In this document: piece by piece, positions 50,659 to 59,170 of the stretch
Position numbering within the stretch: the first letter of the stretch is position 1
How the letters are laid out: each line of letters begins with the position of its first letter
Source: Neomegalonema sp.
Lineage (GTDB): Bacteria > Pseudomonadota > Alphaproteobacteria > Rhodobacterales > Rhodobacteraceae
Assembly: GCA_022760435.1 (NCBI GenBank)
Contig: JALEFY010000008.1
Span: forward strand, 1 to 64,000
Direction of reading: 5' to 3'
Length of the DNA stretch: 64,000 bases
The notes under the pieces: generated by a model
Database searches by the model: none
What the model was told of the DNA's origin: nothing
What the model saw: only the letters and a program-made list of their open reading frames with translations
Made by a program: the position numbers and the translations under genes

Positions 50659-51135
50659 ATGCCTCTATACGAACATGTATTCATCGCGCGGCAGGATCTG
50701 TCGCCCGCTCAGGCCGAAAGCCTGACCGAAGAATTCCAGTCGATCATCACGGGCCAAGGCGGTTCGGTGATCGGCACCGAGTACTGGGGCCTGCGCTCCA
50801 TGGCTTACAAGATCAACAAGAACCGCAAGGGTCACTACACCTTCATGCGGCTCGACGCCCCCGCAGAGGCACTCCATGAGATGGAGCGGCTTCAGCGCCT
50901 GCATGAGGACGTCCTTCGCTCCATGTCGATCAAGGTCGATGAGCATGAGGAAGGCCCCTCGGCGATGGCCAATGCCAAGAACCGCGAGCGTGAAGGCCGC
51001 GGACGGGGTGACCGAGGCGATCGTGGCCCGCGCCGCGATGATCGTGGCCCCCGCGAAGATCGTGGACCGCGCGAGGACCGTGGTCCGCGTGAAGATCGCG
51101 CCCCGCGCGAAACGTCCGCTCCGGCCGGCGAATAA
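50659..51135 (+). CDS. rpsF: 30S ribosomal protein S6 with extended Arg/Asp-rich repeat tail
   Basis: 158 residues; GGAAG upstream. Residues 1-95 are a normal S6 fold ([23 protein letters not shown]-type core replaced by [16 protein letters not shown]). From about 108 the tail is a six-residue repeat, DRGPRE, in five copies encoded by 18-bp repeats, then a short acidic end. E. coli S6 also has a C-terminal tail (glutamylated by RimK), but this one is longer and strongly charged. S6 pairs with S18 on the 30S platform; rpsR follows 17 bp later. Confidence 0.96.
   Translation: MPLYEHVFIARQDLSPAQAESLTEEFQSIITGQGGSVIGTEYWGLRSMAYKINKNRKGHYTFMRLDAPAEALHEMERLQRLHEDVLRSMSIKVDEHEEGPSAMANAKNREREGRGRGDRGDRGPRRDDRGPREDRGPREDRGPREDRAPRETSAPAGE
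51019..51111. repeat. 18-bp coding tandem repeat in the rpsF tail
   Basis: Five near-copies of an 18-bp unit, at 51019-51036 and then, after one extra Asp codon, 51040-51057, 51058-51075, 51076-51093 and 51094-51111. They encode DRGPRR, three DRGPRE and DRAPRE. Differences are mostly third-base changes, so selection has kept the amino-acid sequence. Confidence 0.92.
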
Positions 51136-51152
51136 AGAGAGGAGAAGACCAC

Positions 51153-51386
51153 ATGGCTGCTGCACGCAAACCCTTCTTCCGTCGCCGCAAGAGCTGCCCG
51201 TTCTCGGGAGACGACGCGCCGGCGATCGATTACAAAGACGTCAAATTGCTGCAACGCTTCATTTCGGAGCGCGGCAAAATTGTTCCCAGCCGCATCACGG
51301 CCGTTTCCGCCAAGAAACAGCGGGAACTGGCACGGGCGATCAAGCGGGCGCGTTTCCTCGCTCTGCTGCCGCATGTTTTGAAGTAG
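51153..51386 (+). CDS. rpsR: 30S ribosomal protein S18
   Basis: 77 residues. Typical S18: a basic N-terminus ([15 protein letters not shown]), [20 protein letters not shown] and [20 protein letters not shown]. It binds S6 on the 30S platform. GAGAGGAGAAG-like sequence precedes the ATG. Middle gene of the rpsF-rpsR-rplI operon. Confidence 0.98.
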   Translation: MAAARKPFFRRRKSCPFSGDDAPAIDYKDVKLLQRFISERGKIVPSRITAVSAKKQRELARAIKRARFLALLPHVLK

Positions 51387-51398
51387 GAGACCGGCCAG

Positions 51399-52034
51399 AT
51401 GCAAATCGTTCTGCTTGAACGGGTCGAGAAGCTCGGCCAGATGGGCGATGTCGTCACCGTCAAGGATGGCTACGCCCGCAATTTCCTGCTGCCGCAAGGC
51501 AAGGCGCTGCGCGCGACCGAAGGCAATCTCAAGCGCTTTGAAGAGCAGCGTGCCCAGCTTGAGGCGCGCAATCTCGAACAGCGCAAGGAAGCCGAAGCCG
51601 TGGGCGAGAAGCTCGAGGGGCAATCCTTCGTGCTGCTGCGCTCCGCATCGGAGGCAGGCAATCTTTATGGCTCGGTCACCACGCGTGACATTGCCGATGC
51701 CGCAACCGAAAACGGCTTCACCATCGGGCGTGAACAGGTGATCCTGGACAAGCCGGTCAAGGAACTGGGCCTGCACCCGATCCGCATCAAACTGCATGCG
51801 GAAGTGGACGCGACGATCAAGATCAATGTCGCGCGTACCGCCGAGGAAGCCGAGATCCAGGCGGCTGGCAAGTCGATCGCCGAACTGCGCGCCGAAGAGG
51901 AAGCGGCCGAGGACCTCGATGTCGCGGCTCTGTTTGAAGATGTCGGCAAGTTTGACGAGGACGACGAAGACGATGCGCGCTCGGATGAGAGCGGCTCGGA
52001 TTCTGAGACCGCGCAAGGCGATGACGAAGTCTGA
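51399..52034 (+). CDS. rplI: 50S ribosomal protein L9 with acidic C-terminal extension
   Basis: 211 residues. The N-terminal domain shows [19 protein letters not shown] and [16 protein letters not shown], which bind 23S rRNA; a long connecting helix (about 45-75) leads to the C-terminal domain. About 45 extra residues at the end are highly acidic ([19 protein letters not shown]), making it longer than the roughly 150-residue E. coli L9. It ends the ribosomal operon ahead of a terminator. Confidence 0.97.
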   Translation: MQIVLLERVEKLGQMGDVVTVKDGYARNFLLPQGKALRATEGNLKRFEEQRAQLEARNLEQRKEAEAVGEKLEGQSFVLLRSASEAGNLYGSVTTRDIADAATENGFTIGREQVILDKPVKELGLHPIRIKLHAEVDATIKINVARTAEEAEIQAAGKSIAELRAEEEAAEDLDVAALFEDVGKFDEDDEDDARSDESGSDSETAQGDDEV

Positions 52035-52098
52035 GACTTCGATGCCTGCCTGATGGCTCTGGAGCCACCAGGCGACAGATGAGCTTCGAGAATTTGAG

Positions 52099-52132
52099 AA
52101 GCCGCGAGGGGTTCCCTTGCGGCTTTTCTCTT
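52099..52132 (+). terminator. Rho-independent terminator of the ribosomal protein operon
   Basis: A 12-bp stem (52099-52110 with 52114-52125, one G-U pair, loop GTT) followed by TTCTCTT. It lies 64 bp after the rplI stop. Another imperfect hairpin precedes it near 52045-52070. The remaining sequence to dnaB contains a DnaA box and no gene. Confidence 0.8.
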
Positions 52133-52258
52133 GCGACTCGGCGCAGGTTTATCGCGCCCTGAAAAGCCGCATAAATGAAGCAGCTGTGGTGACATATATT
52201 TGTGATGAATTCTACACCCTGCCCGTGCGCAACAATCCGCGGCGGCCCCGGATCGCCT

Positions 52259-52267
52259 TGTGGATAA
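52259..52267. promoter_or_regulatory. Perfect DnaA box upstream of dnaB
   Basis: TGTGGATAA is the exact reverse complement of the high-affinity DnaA box TTATCCACA. It lies 103 bp before the dnaB start in an AT-richer stretch. A weaker match (7 of 9) is at 52333-52341. It could let DnaA regulate dnaB; two boxes are too few for an origin. Confidence 0.55.
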
Positions 52268-52369
52268 TTTGCGATTTTCGGTGGGCAAAAAAAAATGCCC
52301 CTAGCCATGGCTCGCACCCCCCATGTTAACTTTTCCCCACAGAATCATAAGGTGGAGAGACGAGCAGAA

Positions 52370-53872
52370 ATGGCAGACGGAGGCTTGGAATTGCCGCCGG
52401 CGGGCGACGTGTCCGCTCAACTGAAAAACGAGCTGCTGGGAAAAACACTCCCCCATAATATTGAGGCAGAACAGGCACTTCTGGGGGCGATCCTGATCAA
52501 TAACGAGGTTGCTGACAGGGTCGCCTTCCTGACATCAGAGCATTTCTTTGACCCGGTCCACGGCCGGATCTTTGAACTGCTGCGGCGTCGGATCGGCAAG
52601 GGTATCCTCGCCACGCCGACGACGCTCAAAACGTTGCTCGAAGACGATACCGGCCTGCAGGAACTGGGCGGTGTCGACTATCTTGGGCGTATGGCCAAGA
52701 AGGCGATCACGATCTTCAATGCCAAGGACTATGCTCAAACAATCTACGATTTGGCGATGCGCCGAAAGCTCGCAGAAGTGGGCGAGACGATCACTCTGAA
52801 CGCGCTCAACGGCGCCAATGAAGAGACGCCGAACGAGCAAATCACCGATGCCGAGGCCCGGCTCTACAAGCTGGCCGAGGCAGGCAATGCCGAGGGCGGG
52901 TTCGTCTCGTTCAAGAAAGCACTGGTCGAAGCGGTGGAAACCGCCAATGCCGCCTATCAACGCGATGGCGGACTGGCGGGCCTTTCCACCGGGCTCACCG
53001 ATATGGATCTGAAGATGGGCGGCCTGCACCCATCGGATCTGCTGATCCTCGCCGGGCGTCCCTCGATGGGCAAGACGGCACTGGTGACCAACCTCGCCTT
53101 CAACGTCGCCAAGGCCTATCAGCGCGGCATTCGCAGCGATGGCACGGAAGGGGCGATCAATGGCGGGGTGGTCGGGTTCTTCAGCCTCGAGATGTCAGCC
53201 GAACAGCTCGCCACCAGGATCCTGTCCGAGCAGGCGCAAGTTGCCTCGGAAAAGATCCGCAAGGGCGATATGGATGAGGACGAGTTCCGCCGCTTCGTCG
53301 AAAGCGCGCAGGCACTCGAGAACGCGCCGCTGTTCATCGACGACACCCCGGCGCTGCATATCTCGACCCTCACCGCACGGGCGCGGCGGCTCAAGCGCCA
53401 GCACGGGCTTGATCTGCTGATCGTCGACTATTTGCAACTGTGCCGCGGCTCTGCGGAGAACCGGGTGCAGGAGATCTCCGAGATCACCCAAGGGATGAAG
53501 GCGATCGCCAAGGAGCTCAACATTCCGGTGATCGCGCTCTCCCAGCTCTCGCGTCAGGTGGAGAACCGCGACGACAAGCGCCCGCAGCTCTCGGATCTGC
53601 GCGAATCAGGCTCGATCGAACAGGATGCCGATGTGGTGATGTTCGTTTATCGCGAAGAATACTATGTCGGGCGGATGGAGCCGACCGAGGGCACGGCCGA
53701 ACATGCCGAATGGCAGCAAAAAATGGAGCAGGTTCACAACCTCGCGGAGGTGATCCTGGGCAAGCAGCGTCACGGGCCTATTGGCTCGATCAAGCTGATG
53801 TTCGATAGTCGCTATACGCGGTTCTCGGATTTGGCCCGCGATCATCATGCGCGAGGGGGCTATGACGAATAG
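52370..53872 (+). CDS. dnaB: Replicative DNA helicase DnaB
   Basis: 500 residues from ATG 52370 (MADGGLELPPAG). The N-terminal domain begins LPHNIEAEQALLGAILI; the RecA-like ATPase has Walker A LAGRPSMGKTALV, FFSLEMSAEQLATRIL, Walker B LLIVDYLQL and QLSRQVENRDDKRPQLSDLR with the arginine-finger region RESGSIEQDADVVMF. It unwinds DNA at the fork. alr overlaps its last 11 bases, so the two are co-translated. Confidence 0.98.
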   Translation: MADGGLELPPAGDVSAQLKNELLGKTLPHNIEAEQALLGAILINNEVADRVAFLTSEHFFDPVHGRIFELLRRRIGKGILATPTTLKTLLEDDTGLQELGGVDYLGRMAKKAITIFNAKDYAQTIYDLAMRRKLAEVGETITLNALNGANEETPNEQITDAEARLYKLAEAGNAEGGFVSFKKALVEAVETANAAYQRDGGLAGLSTGLTDMDLKMGGLHPSDLLILAGRPSMGKTALVTNLAFNVAKAYQRGIRSDGTEGAINGGVVGFFSLEMSAEQLATRILSEQAQVASEKIRKGDMDEDEFRRFVESAQALENAPLFIDDTPALHISTLTARARRLKRQHGLDLLIVDYLQLCRGSAENRVQEISEITQGMKAIAKELNIPVIALSQLSRQVENRDDKRPQLSDLRESGSIEQDADVVMFVYREEYYVGRMEPTEGTAEHAEWQQKMEQVHNLAEVILGKQRHGPIGSIKLMFDSRYTRFSDLARDHHARGGYDE

Positions 53873-54959
53873 GCTACTGGCCGAACTTGACGGGCCCTTG
53901 CAAGAGGCCACGCTTTGGATCGATCTGGCGGCGATGGCCGAGAACTGGCGGCGGCTTGATGCCATGACCCCGGCGCAGGTCGCGACCGGGGCGGCGGTGA
54001 AGGCAAATGCCTATGGCACCGGCACCTCCATGGCGATGCCCGCGATCTGGGAAGCGGGTTGCGAGATCTTCTTTGTCGCCACCGCTCAGGAAGCGCTGCA
54101 TGCGCGCCATGTCATGGGCCCCGATCCGGCGATCTATGTGCTCAACGGCCCGCGCTCGGGTCTGGCGCAGATCCGGCTTGCCGAGGCGCAGCCGGTAATC
54201 AGCTGCGCTGCCGATCTCGCCTTGATGCGGGCCGCGGGCGATACCGGCCCCTGCGCGCTGCAATTCGAGACCGGAATGAACCGGCTCGGGCTCACCGAGG
54301 CCGAGACGCAGGCGCTGCTGGCCGCGCCCGAAGGGCTCTCGCCAACCCTGCTGATGAGCCATCTGGCCAGCGCCGATGAGCCAAGCAGCAAGCAGCCCGA
54401 GGCGCAGGCGGCGCTCTTCGCCGCGCTTGCGCCGCGCCTCAAAGCGGCCTTTCCCGGCGCGAGGCTCAGTCTCTCGGCCACGGGCGGCATCCTGCGTTCG
54501 CGCGGGTTCGATTACGATCTGACCCGCCCCGGCATCGGCCTTTATGGCGGGCTGCCCTTCGAGGGCGCCTTGCCGGTCGTGCATCTCGCGGTGCCGATCT
54601 TGCGGGTCTGGGAGCTCGCGCCGGGCGAGGTCTCGGGCTATGGCGCGACCTGGCGTGCGCAGCGGCCGTCACTGTTGGCCACCATCGCCGCCGGTTACGC
54701 CGATGGCCTGCCGCGCAATCTGTCGAACAAGGGCCGGGCGCGGGTAAACGGGCAAATCGTGCCGATCGCGGGCCGGGTGTCGATGGATCTGATCACCCTC
54801 GATGTCACCGACCTCCCCTCCCCGCCCAAACCCGGTGACGCCGCCTGGCTGCTGGATGAGGAGCTGACGGTTGATCGAATGGCCGCAGAGGCAGGCACAA
54901 TCGGCTATGAGATCCTGACAAGCCTTGGCGAGCGCTATGCAAGGCTCTACAGGGGGTAG
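53862..54959 (+). CDS. alr: Alanine racemase
   Basis: 365 residues from ATG 53862, GAGGGGG just upstream. It supplies D-alanine for peptidoglycan. The PLP-binding Lys47 is in GAAVKANAYGTG; the catalytic Tyr is in EVSGYGATWRAQ; IGLYGG and GRVSMDLITLDVT are also typical. The usual VKANAYGHG reads GTG here, a mild variant. dnaB-alr linkage is common in alphaproteobacteria. Confidence 0.96.
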   Translation: MTNRLLAELDGPLQEATLWIDLAAMAENWRRLDAMTPAQVATGAAVKANAYGTGTSMAMPAIWEAGCEIFFVATAQEALHARHVMGPDPAIYVLNGPRSGLAQIRLAEAQPVISCAADLALMRAAGDTGPCALQFETGMNRLGLTEAETQALLAAPEGLSPTLLMSHLASADEPSSKQPEAQAALFAALAPRLKAAFPGARLSLSATGGILRSRGFDYDLTRPGIGLYGGLPFEGALPVVHLAVPILRVWELAPGEVSGYGATWRAQRPSLLATIAAGYADGLPRNLSNKGRARVNGQIVPIAGRVSMDLITLDVTDLPSPPKPGDAAWLLDEELTVDRMAAEAGTIGYEILTSLGERYARLYRG

Positions 54960-54978
54960 AAACGCTCTCGGTTGAGGA

Positions 54979-55773
54979 ATGATTGTGCTGTCTTTGCTGA
55001 CACGGCCCTTCGCTTGGATCGGCGCGCTGGTTCTCGGCGTGCTTCGCGAGATCGGCGCGGTGGTGATCTTTGCCGCCAATGGCACCGCCCATGCCTTTCG
55101 CCCGCCCTTCTTTCTTGGTGAGCTGGCGCGGCAGATGGTGCGCATTGGCTATAACTCACTGCCGGTGGTCGGGCTAACGGCGCTGTTCACCGGCGCGGTG
55201 CTCGCCTTGCAGATCTATCTGGGCGGCTCGCGCTTCAATGCCGGTGCGGTGGTGCCGCAGATCGTCGCCATCGGCATCACCCGCGAGCTCGGCCCGGTGC
55301 TGGCCGGGCTGATGGTCGCCGGGCGCGTCTCCGCCGCCATCGCCGCCGAGATCGCCACCATGCGCGTGACCGAGCAGATCGATGCGCTGGTCACTCTCTC
55401 GACCAACCCGTTCAAATATCTCATCGCCCCGCGCCTGGTCGCCGCGACCCTCACCATGCCGATCCTCGTCGCCGCTGCCGACAGTATCGGGATCATGGGC
55501 GGGTATCTCGTCGGCACCGAGCGGCTCGACTTCAACGCCGCCACCTATATCCGCAACACGGTCGAGTTCCTGACCCAGGGCGATGTCGCCTCGGGCCTGT
55601 GGAAGGCGGCGGTGTTCGGCTTCATCATCGCGCTGATGGGCTGCTATCACGGCTATCACTCGGGCCGCGGCGCGCAAGGCGTGGGCCGGGCGACGACGCA
55701 GGCGGTGGTCTCGGCCAGTGTGCTGATCCTCGCCGCCAACTACATTCTCACCGAGCTGTTCTTCTCGGCATAA
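54979..55773 (+). CDS. mlaE: MlaE-family phospholipid transport permease
   Basis: 264 residues from ATG 54979; GTG 54985 is better spaced from GAGGA and may be the true start. MlaE with MlaF moves phospholipids between envelope membranes. Hydrophobic helices and the family signature GIGALVLGVLREIGAVVIF-like start, ITRELGPVLAGLMVAGRVSA and EIATMRVTEQIDALVTL are clear. mlaF follows after 13 bp. mlaD, the substrate-ring protein that usually follows, is absent. Confidence 0.92.
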   Translation: MIVLSLLTRPFAWIGALVLGVLREIGAVVIFAANGTAHAFRPPFFLGELARQMVRIGYNSLPVVGLTALFTGAVLALQIYLGGSRFNAGAVVPQIVAIGITRELGPVLAGLMVAGRVSAAIAAEIATMRVTEQIDALVTLSTNPFKYLIAPRLVAATLTMPILVAAADSIGIMGGYLVGTERLDFNAATYIRNTVEFLTQGDVASGLWKAAVFGFIIALMGCYHGYHSGRGAQGVGRATTQAVVSASVLILAANYILTELFFSA

Positions 55774-55786
55774 GGGGCGCGTAGCC

Positions 55787-56545
55787 ATGACCCATCCCAT
55801 GATCGAGATGAAAGGCGTCGCCAAGAGCTTTGGCAGCAAGCATGTGCTGCGCGGCGTCGATCTGTCGGTCGAGCGCGGGCAGAGCCTCGTGATCATCGGC
55901 GGCTCGGGCACCGGCAAGAGCGTGACCCTCAAATGCGTGCTCGGGTTGATCGAGCCCGATGCGGGCGAGATCTGGGTGGATGGCGCGCGGGTCGATGGCA
56001 AGCCGCGCGGCGATGCGCTGCTCTCGCGCTTTGGCATGCTGTTTCAGGGCGGCGCGCTGTTCGACAGCCTCACCGTCTGGGAGAATGTCGCCTTTCGCCT
56101 GCGCCAGGACCGCAGCAAATCGAACGCGGAATGCCGCGATATCGCGATCGAGAAGCTGCGCCGGGTTGGCCTGAAGGAAAACGTTGCCGACCTCTTCCCG
56201 GCCGAGCTGTCTGGCGGGATGCAAAAGCGCGTCGGCCTCGCCCGCGCCATTGCCGCCGATCCCGAGATCATCTTCTTTGACGAGCCGACGACCGGGCTCG
56301 ACCCGATCATGGCCGGGGTGATCAATGAGCTGATCCGCGAAGTGGTGGTGGAGATGGGCGCAACCGCGATGACCATCACCCATGACATGAGCTCAGTGCG
56401 CGCGATCGCCGACCGGGTCGCCATGCTGCATGAGGGCGCGATCCAGTGGGAGGGTCAGGCGAATTTCCTCGACGTGAGCGGCAATCCTTATGTCGATCAG
56501 TTCATACGCGGCTCGGCGGAAGGCCCGATCGAGGCGGTGCGCTGA
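55787..56545 (+). CDS. mlaF: MlaF-type ABC transporter ATP-binding protein
   Basis: 252 residues. Walker A IIGGSGTGKSVTLK, the signature LSGGMQKRVGLARAI, Walker B IIFFDEPTTGLDP and switch MTITHDMSSVRAIADR. The Mla-type helical region RLRQDRSKSNAECRD is present. It powers MlaE. Its stop shares a base with the next gene's ATG (TGATG), so the small membrane protein is co-translated. Confidence 0.94.
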   Translation: MTHPMIEMKGVAKSFGSKHVLRGVDLSVERGQSLVIIGGSGTGKSVTLKCVLGLIEPDAGEIWVDGARVDGKPRGDALLSRFGMLFQGGALFDSLTVWENVAFRLRQDRSKSNAECRDIAIEKLRRVGLKENVADLFPAELSGGMQKRVGLARAIAADPEIIFFDEPTTGLDPIMAGVINELIREVVVEMGATAMTITHDMSSVRAIADRVAMLHEGAIQWEGQANFLDVSGNPYVDQFIRGSAEGPIEAVR

Positions 56546-56889
56546 TGGGCTCGCTGATCGATCTGCTGGTCGGTATTTTCCTCGGCTTCACAGTGTTTTT
56601 CGGTGCCTTGTTCAGTTTCGCACAAGTGATCGCCGAGAAAGGCGCGCTGCGCATTGCCTATATCATCATCCTTGTGCTGATCCTCGTGGTGATGCTCAGC
56701 TTGCAAGCGATCTATGATGATTGGGGCGTGGATGGGCCAGCAGTGCTTGCGGCTCGGGTTGCAGGCGGTTTGCTGGTGCTGCCCGCCACTTATGCCATTC
56801 GATATGATGAGCGCTGGCGCCGCGTCTGGCCTCTGGCGCTCGCGGTTTTCGGCGCCATTGTCGCCAGCGGCGCGCCTTTCGCTGCCTGA
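56545..56889 (+). CDS. Small four-helix membrane protein coupled to mlaF
   Basis: 114 residues with hydrophobic segments at about 5-30, 37-60, 68-86 and 95-112 (LIDLLVGIFLGFTVFFGALF; YIIILVLILVVMLSLQAIY). Between them are short charged loops. No family was recognised. The TGATG junction with mlaF argues for joint function, in the place where mlaD would be expected, but it has no MCE domain. Confidence 0.75.
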   Translation: MGSLIDLLVGIFLGFTVFFGALFSFAQVIAEKGALRIAYIIILVLILVVMLSLQAIYDDWGVDGPAVLAARVAGGLLVLPATYAIRYDERWRRVWPLALAVFGAIVASGAPFAA

Positions 56890-56902
56890 ACAAGGCTTTG
56901 TT

Positions 56903-56938
56903 GGCCCCATAGGCGGGCTTGATGCCGCCTGCGGGGCC
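56903..56938. terminator. Probable bidirectional hairpin between the mla unit and parE
   Basis: GGCCCC pairs with GGGGCC and GGCGG with CCGCC across a three-base internal loop. There is no long T run, only CTCTC. It lies between convergent genes, 13 bp past the small membrane gene and 31 bp from parE. Confidence 0.5.
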
Positions 56939-56969
56939 CTCTCATTGCACAGCAGCGCGGACGTCCCGA

Positions 56970-58958
56970 TCAGACGTCCAGCGTCTCGACGAAGCGGGCG
57001 TTTTCCTGGATGTACTGAAAGCGCAGCTCCGCCTTCTTGCCCATCAGCCGCTCGACCAGCCCGGCGGTCTCGCCCGGCTCCTCGTCATCGATGCGCACCT
57101 GGATCAGCGTGCGGCTCTTGGGGTCCATGGTGGTCTCCTTGAGCTGCGCGGGCATCATCTCGCCCAGACCCTTGAAGCGGCCGACATCGATCTTGCCCTT
57201 GCCGCCTAAGCCCTTTTCGAGCCAGGCATCACGCTCGGCCTCGGATTGCGCATAGACCGTGCGCGCACCTTGGGTCAGCCGGAACAAGGGCGGTGCGGCC
57301 AGATAGAGATGGCCGTTCTCGATCAGCTTGGGTACTTGCGTAAAGAAGAACGTCATCAGCAGTGCGGCGATATGGGCGCCATCGACATCGGCATCGGTCA
57401 TGATGATGATCTTCTCATACCGCAGCTCGTCATCGATATAGCGCGCGCCCATCTGCACGCCCATCGCCTGCATCAGATCCGAGAGCTCCTGGTTCTGGGC
57501 CAGCTTGCTCCCCGCCGCCCCGAGCACGTTGAGGATCTTGCCGCGCAGGGGCAGCACGGCTTGAGTCTTGCGATTGCGCGCCTGTTTGGCCGAGCCACCC
57601 GCCGAGTCGCCCTCGACCAGAAACAGTTCCGAGCCGACGCGCCCGGCTTCCGAGCAATCGGCGAGCTTGCCGGGCAGGCGCAGGCGTTTGGTCGCGCTCT
57701 TGCGCGCCACATCCTTCTCCGCCTTGCGGCGCATCCGCTCCTCGGCGCGCTCGATCACGAATTCCAGGATCGCATCGGCGCGTTTCGGATCGCCGCCGAG
57801 CCAGGTATCGAAGCGATCGCGCACCGCGCCATCGACCAGCCGCTGAGCATCGGCGGTGGAGAGTTTCTCCTTGGTCTGGCCGACGAATTCCGGCTCGCCG
57901 ATAAAGGCCGAGAGCATGCCGCAGGCTCCGCCCATCACGTCATCCGAGGTGATATTGGCGGCTTTCTTGTTGCCCTTCAGATCCGCATAGGCCTTCAGCC
58001 CCTTGGTGATCGCGGCGCGAAAGCCGAGCTCATGGGTGCCGCCGAGCGGGGTCGGGATGGTGTTACAATAGCTCGAGCAGAACGGGTCGCGTGAGGGCGT
58101 CCACACGATCGCCCATTCCACCGCGCCGATGGTGCCCTTGCCGAATTTCTCGGCGAACTCGACCTTGCCCTCAAAGGGCTTGTCGCCAAACAGGGCCGCG
58201 CCAGCGATCTGGCTCATCAGGTAATCGGCGAGGCCGTTGGGGAAGTGGAACACATCCTCGGCCGGGGTCTCATCGCCCTCGCGCAGCAGTTCGGGCGCGC
58301 AGGCCCAGCGGATCTCGACCCCGCGGAACAGATACGCCTTCGAGCGGGCCATCTTGTAGAGCCGTGCCGGTTTGAAGCCCGCGCGCGGGCCGAAGATCTC
58401 CGGATCGGGCATGAAAGTGATGGTGGTGCCGCGCCGGTTGGAGGCATTGCCACGCGGGGCGAGCGGCGTCGTCGCATGGCCGCGCGAAAAGCGCATCCCG
58501 ACCAGCTTCTTGTCGCGGGCAATCTCGACATCGACCCATTCCGACAGGGCGTTGACGACCGACACCCCGACCCCGTGCAAGCCGCCCGAGGTCTGATAGG
58601 CCTTGCCGGAGAACTTGCCGCCCGAGTGCAGCACGGTGAAGATCACCTCCAGCGCGGATTTGCCCGGATATTTGGGATGCTCGTCGATCGGGATGCCGCG
58701 GCCATTATCGGAAATCGCAACCGAGCCATCCGCATTGAGCCGCACCTCGATCCGGCTTGCATGCCCGGCCACCGCCTCGTCCATCGAGTTGTCAAGCACT
58801 TCGGCTGCAAGGTGATGGAGCGCGCGCTCATCGGTGCCGCCGATATACATGCCGGGGCGTTTTCGGACGGGCTCGAGCCCCTCCAGCACCTCGATCTGAG
58901 AGGCATCATAGCCGCTCTTGTCGGTCTCAGGATCCAGTTTTCGGGCTGCTTCAGCCAT
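56970..58958 (-). CDS. parE: DNA topoisomerase IV subunit B
   Basis: 662 residues from ATG 58958; the longer frame to 59102 is unsupported. GHKL ATPase region: VLDNSMDEAVAG, DNGRGIPIDEHP, QTSGGLHGVGVSVVNAL. TOPRIM region: LFLVEGDSAGGSAKQ, DADVDGAHIAALL and GLGEMMPAQLKETTMDP. ParE with ParC decatenates sister chromosomes. It is told from GyrB by its shorter length and the R-rich linker (RAEERMRRKAEKD). It is divergent from the hydroquinone reductase gene. Confidence 0.94.
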   Translation of the reverse strand: MAEAARKLDPETDKSGYDASQIEVLEGLEPVRKRPGMYIGGTDERALHHLAAEVLDNSMDEAVAGHASRIEVRLNADGSVAISDNGRGIPIDEHPKYPGKSALEVIFTVLHSGGKFSGKAYQTSGGLHGVGVSVVNALSEWVDVEIARDKKLVGMRFSRGHATTPLAPRGNASNRRGTTITFMPDPEIFGPRAGFKPARLYKMARSKAYLFRGVEIRWACAPELLREGDETPAEDVFHFPNGLADYLMSQIAGAALFGDKPFEGKVEFAEKFGKGTIGAVEWAIVWTPSRDPFCSSYCNTIPTPLGGTHELGFRAAITKGLKAYADLKGNKKAANITSDDVMGGACGMLSAFIGEPEFVGQTKEKLSTADAQRLVDGAVRDRFDTWLGGDPKRADAILEFVIERAEERMRRKAEKDVARKSATKRLRLPGKLADCSEAGRVGSELFLVEGDSAGGSAKQARNRKTQAVLPLRGKILNVLGAAGSKLAQNQELSDLMQAMGVQMGARYIDDELRYEKIIIMTDADVDGAHIAALLMTFFFTQVPKLIENGHLYLAAPPLFRLTQGARTVYAQSEAERDAWLEKGLGGKGKIDVGRFKGLGEMMPAQLKETTMDPKSRTLIQVRIDDEEPGETAGLVERLMGKKAELRFQYIQENARFVETLDV

Positions 58959-59170
58959 GCGTTCTGCTCGCTCGTTGTTCTTGTTCGTTTTTCTCTTTGC
59001 CTGATTTCTTAACGTTTGCGGGCGCTGCACACAAGATCGGCGCCGCCCGGACGCGCGCGCCCCCAGATCGGCGTCGTCGGATCGGCAACAGTCTTGTGAC
59101 AAACCATGAGGGCCCGCCGCGCGTTGTCAGCCTGTATGATGATGCAAGGCAAAGCAGGGAGATAACGCGC

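Noticed and set aside
52140-52369. Replication origin near dnaB
   Set aside because: Only one perfect DnaA box and one weak match are present, with no cluster, no clear AT-rich unwinding element and no dnaA or hemE nearby.
56970-58958. GyrB instead of ParE
   Set aside because: Length of 662 residues, the missing GyrB-specific insertion and the overall sequence favour ParE; a search against both families would settle it.
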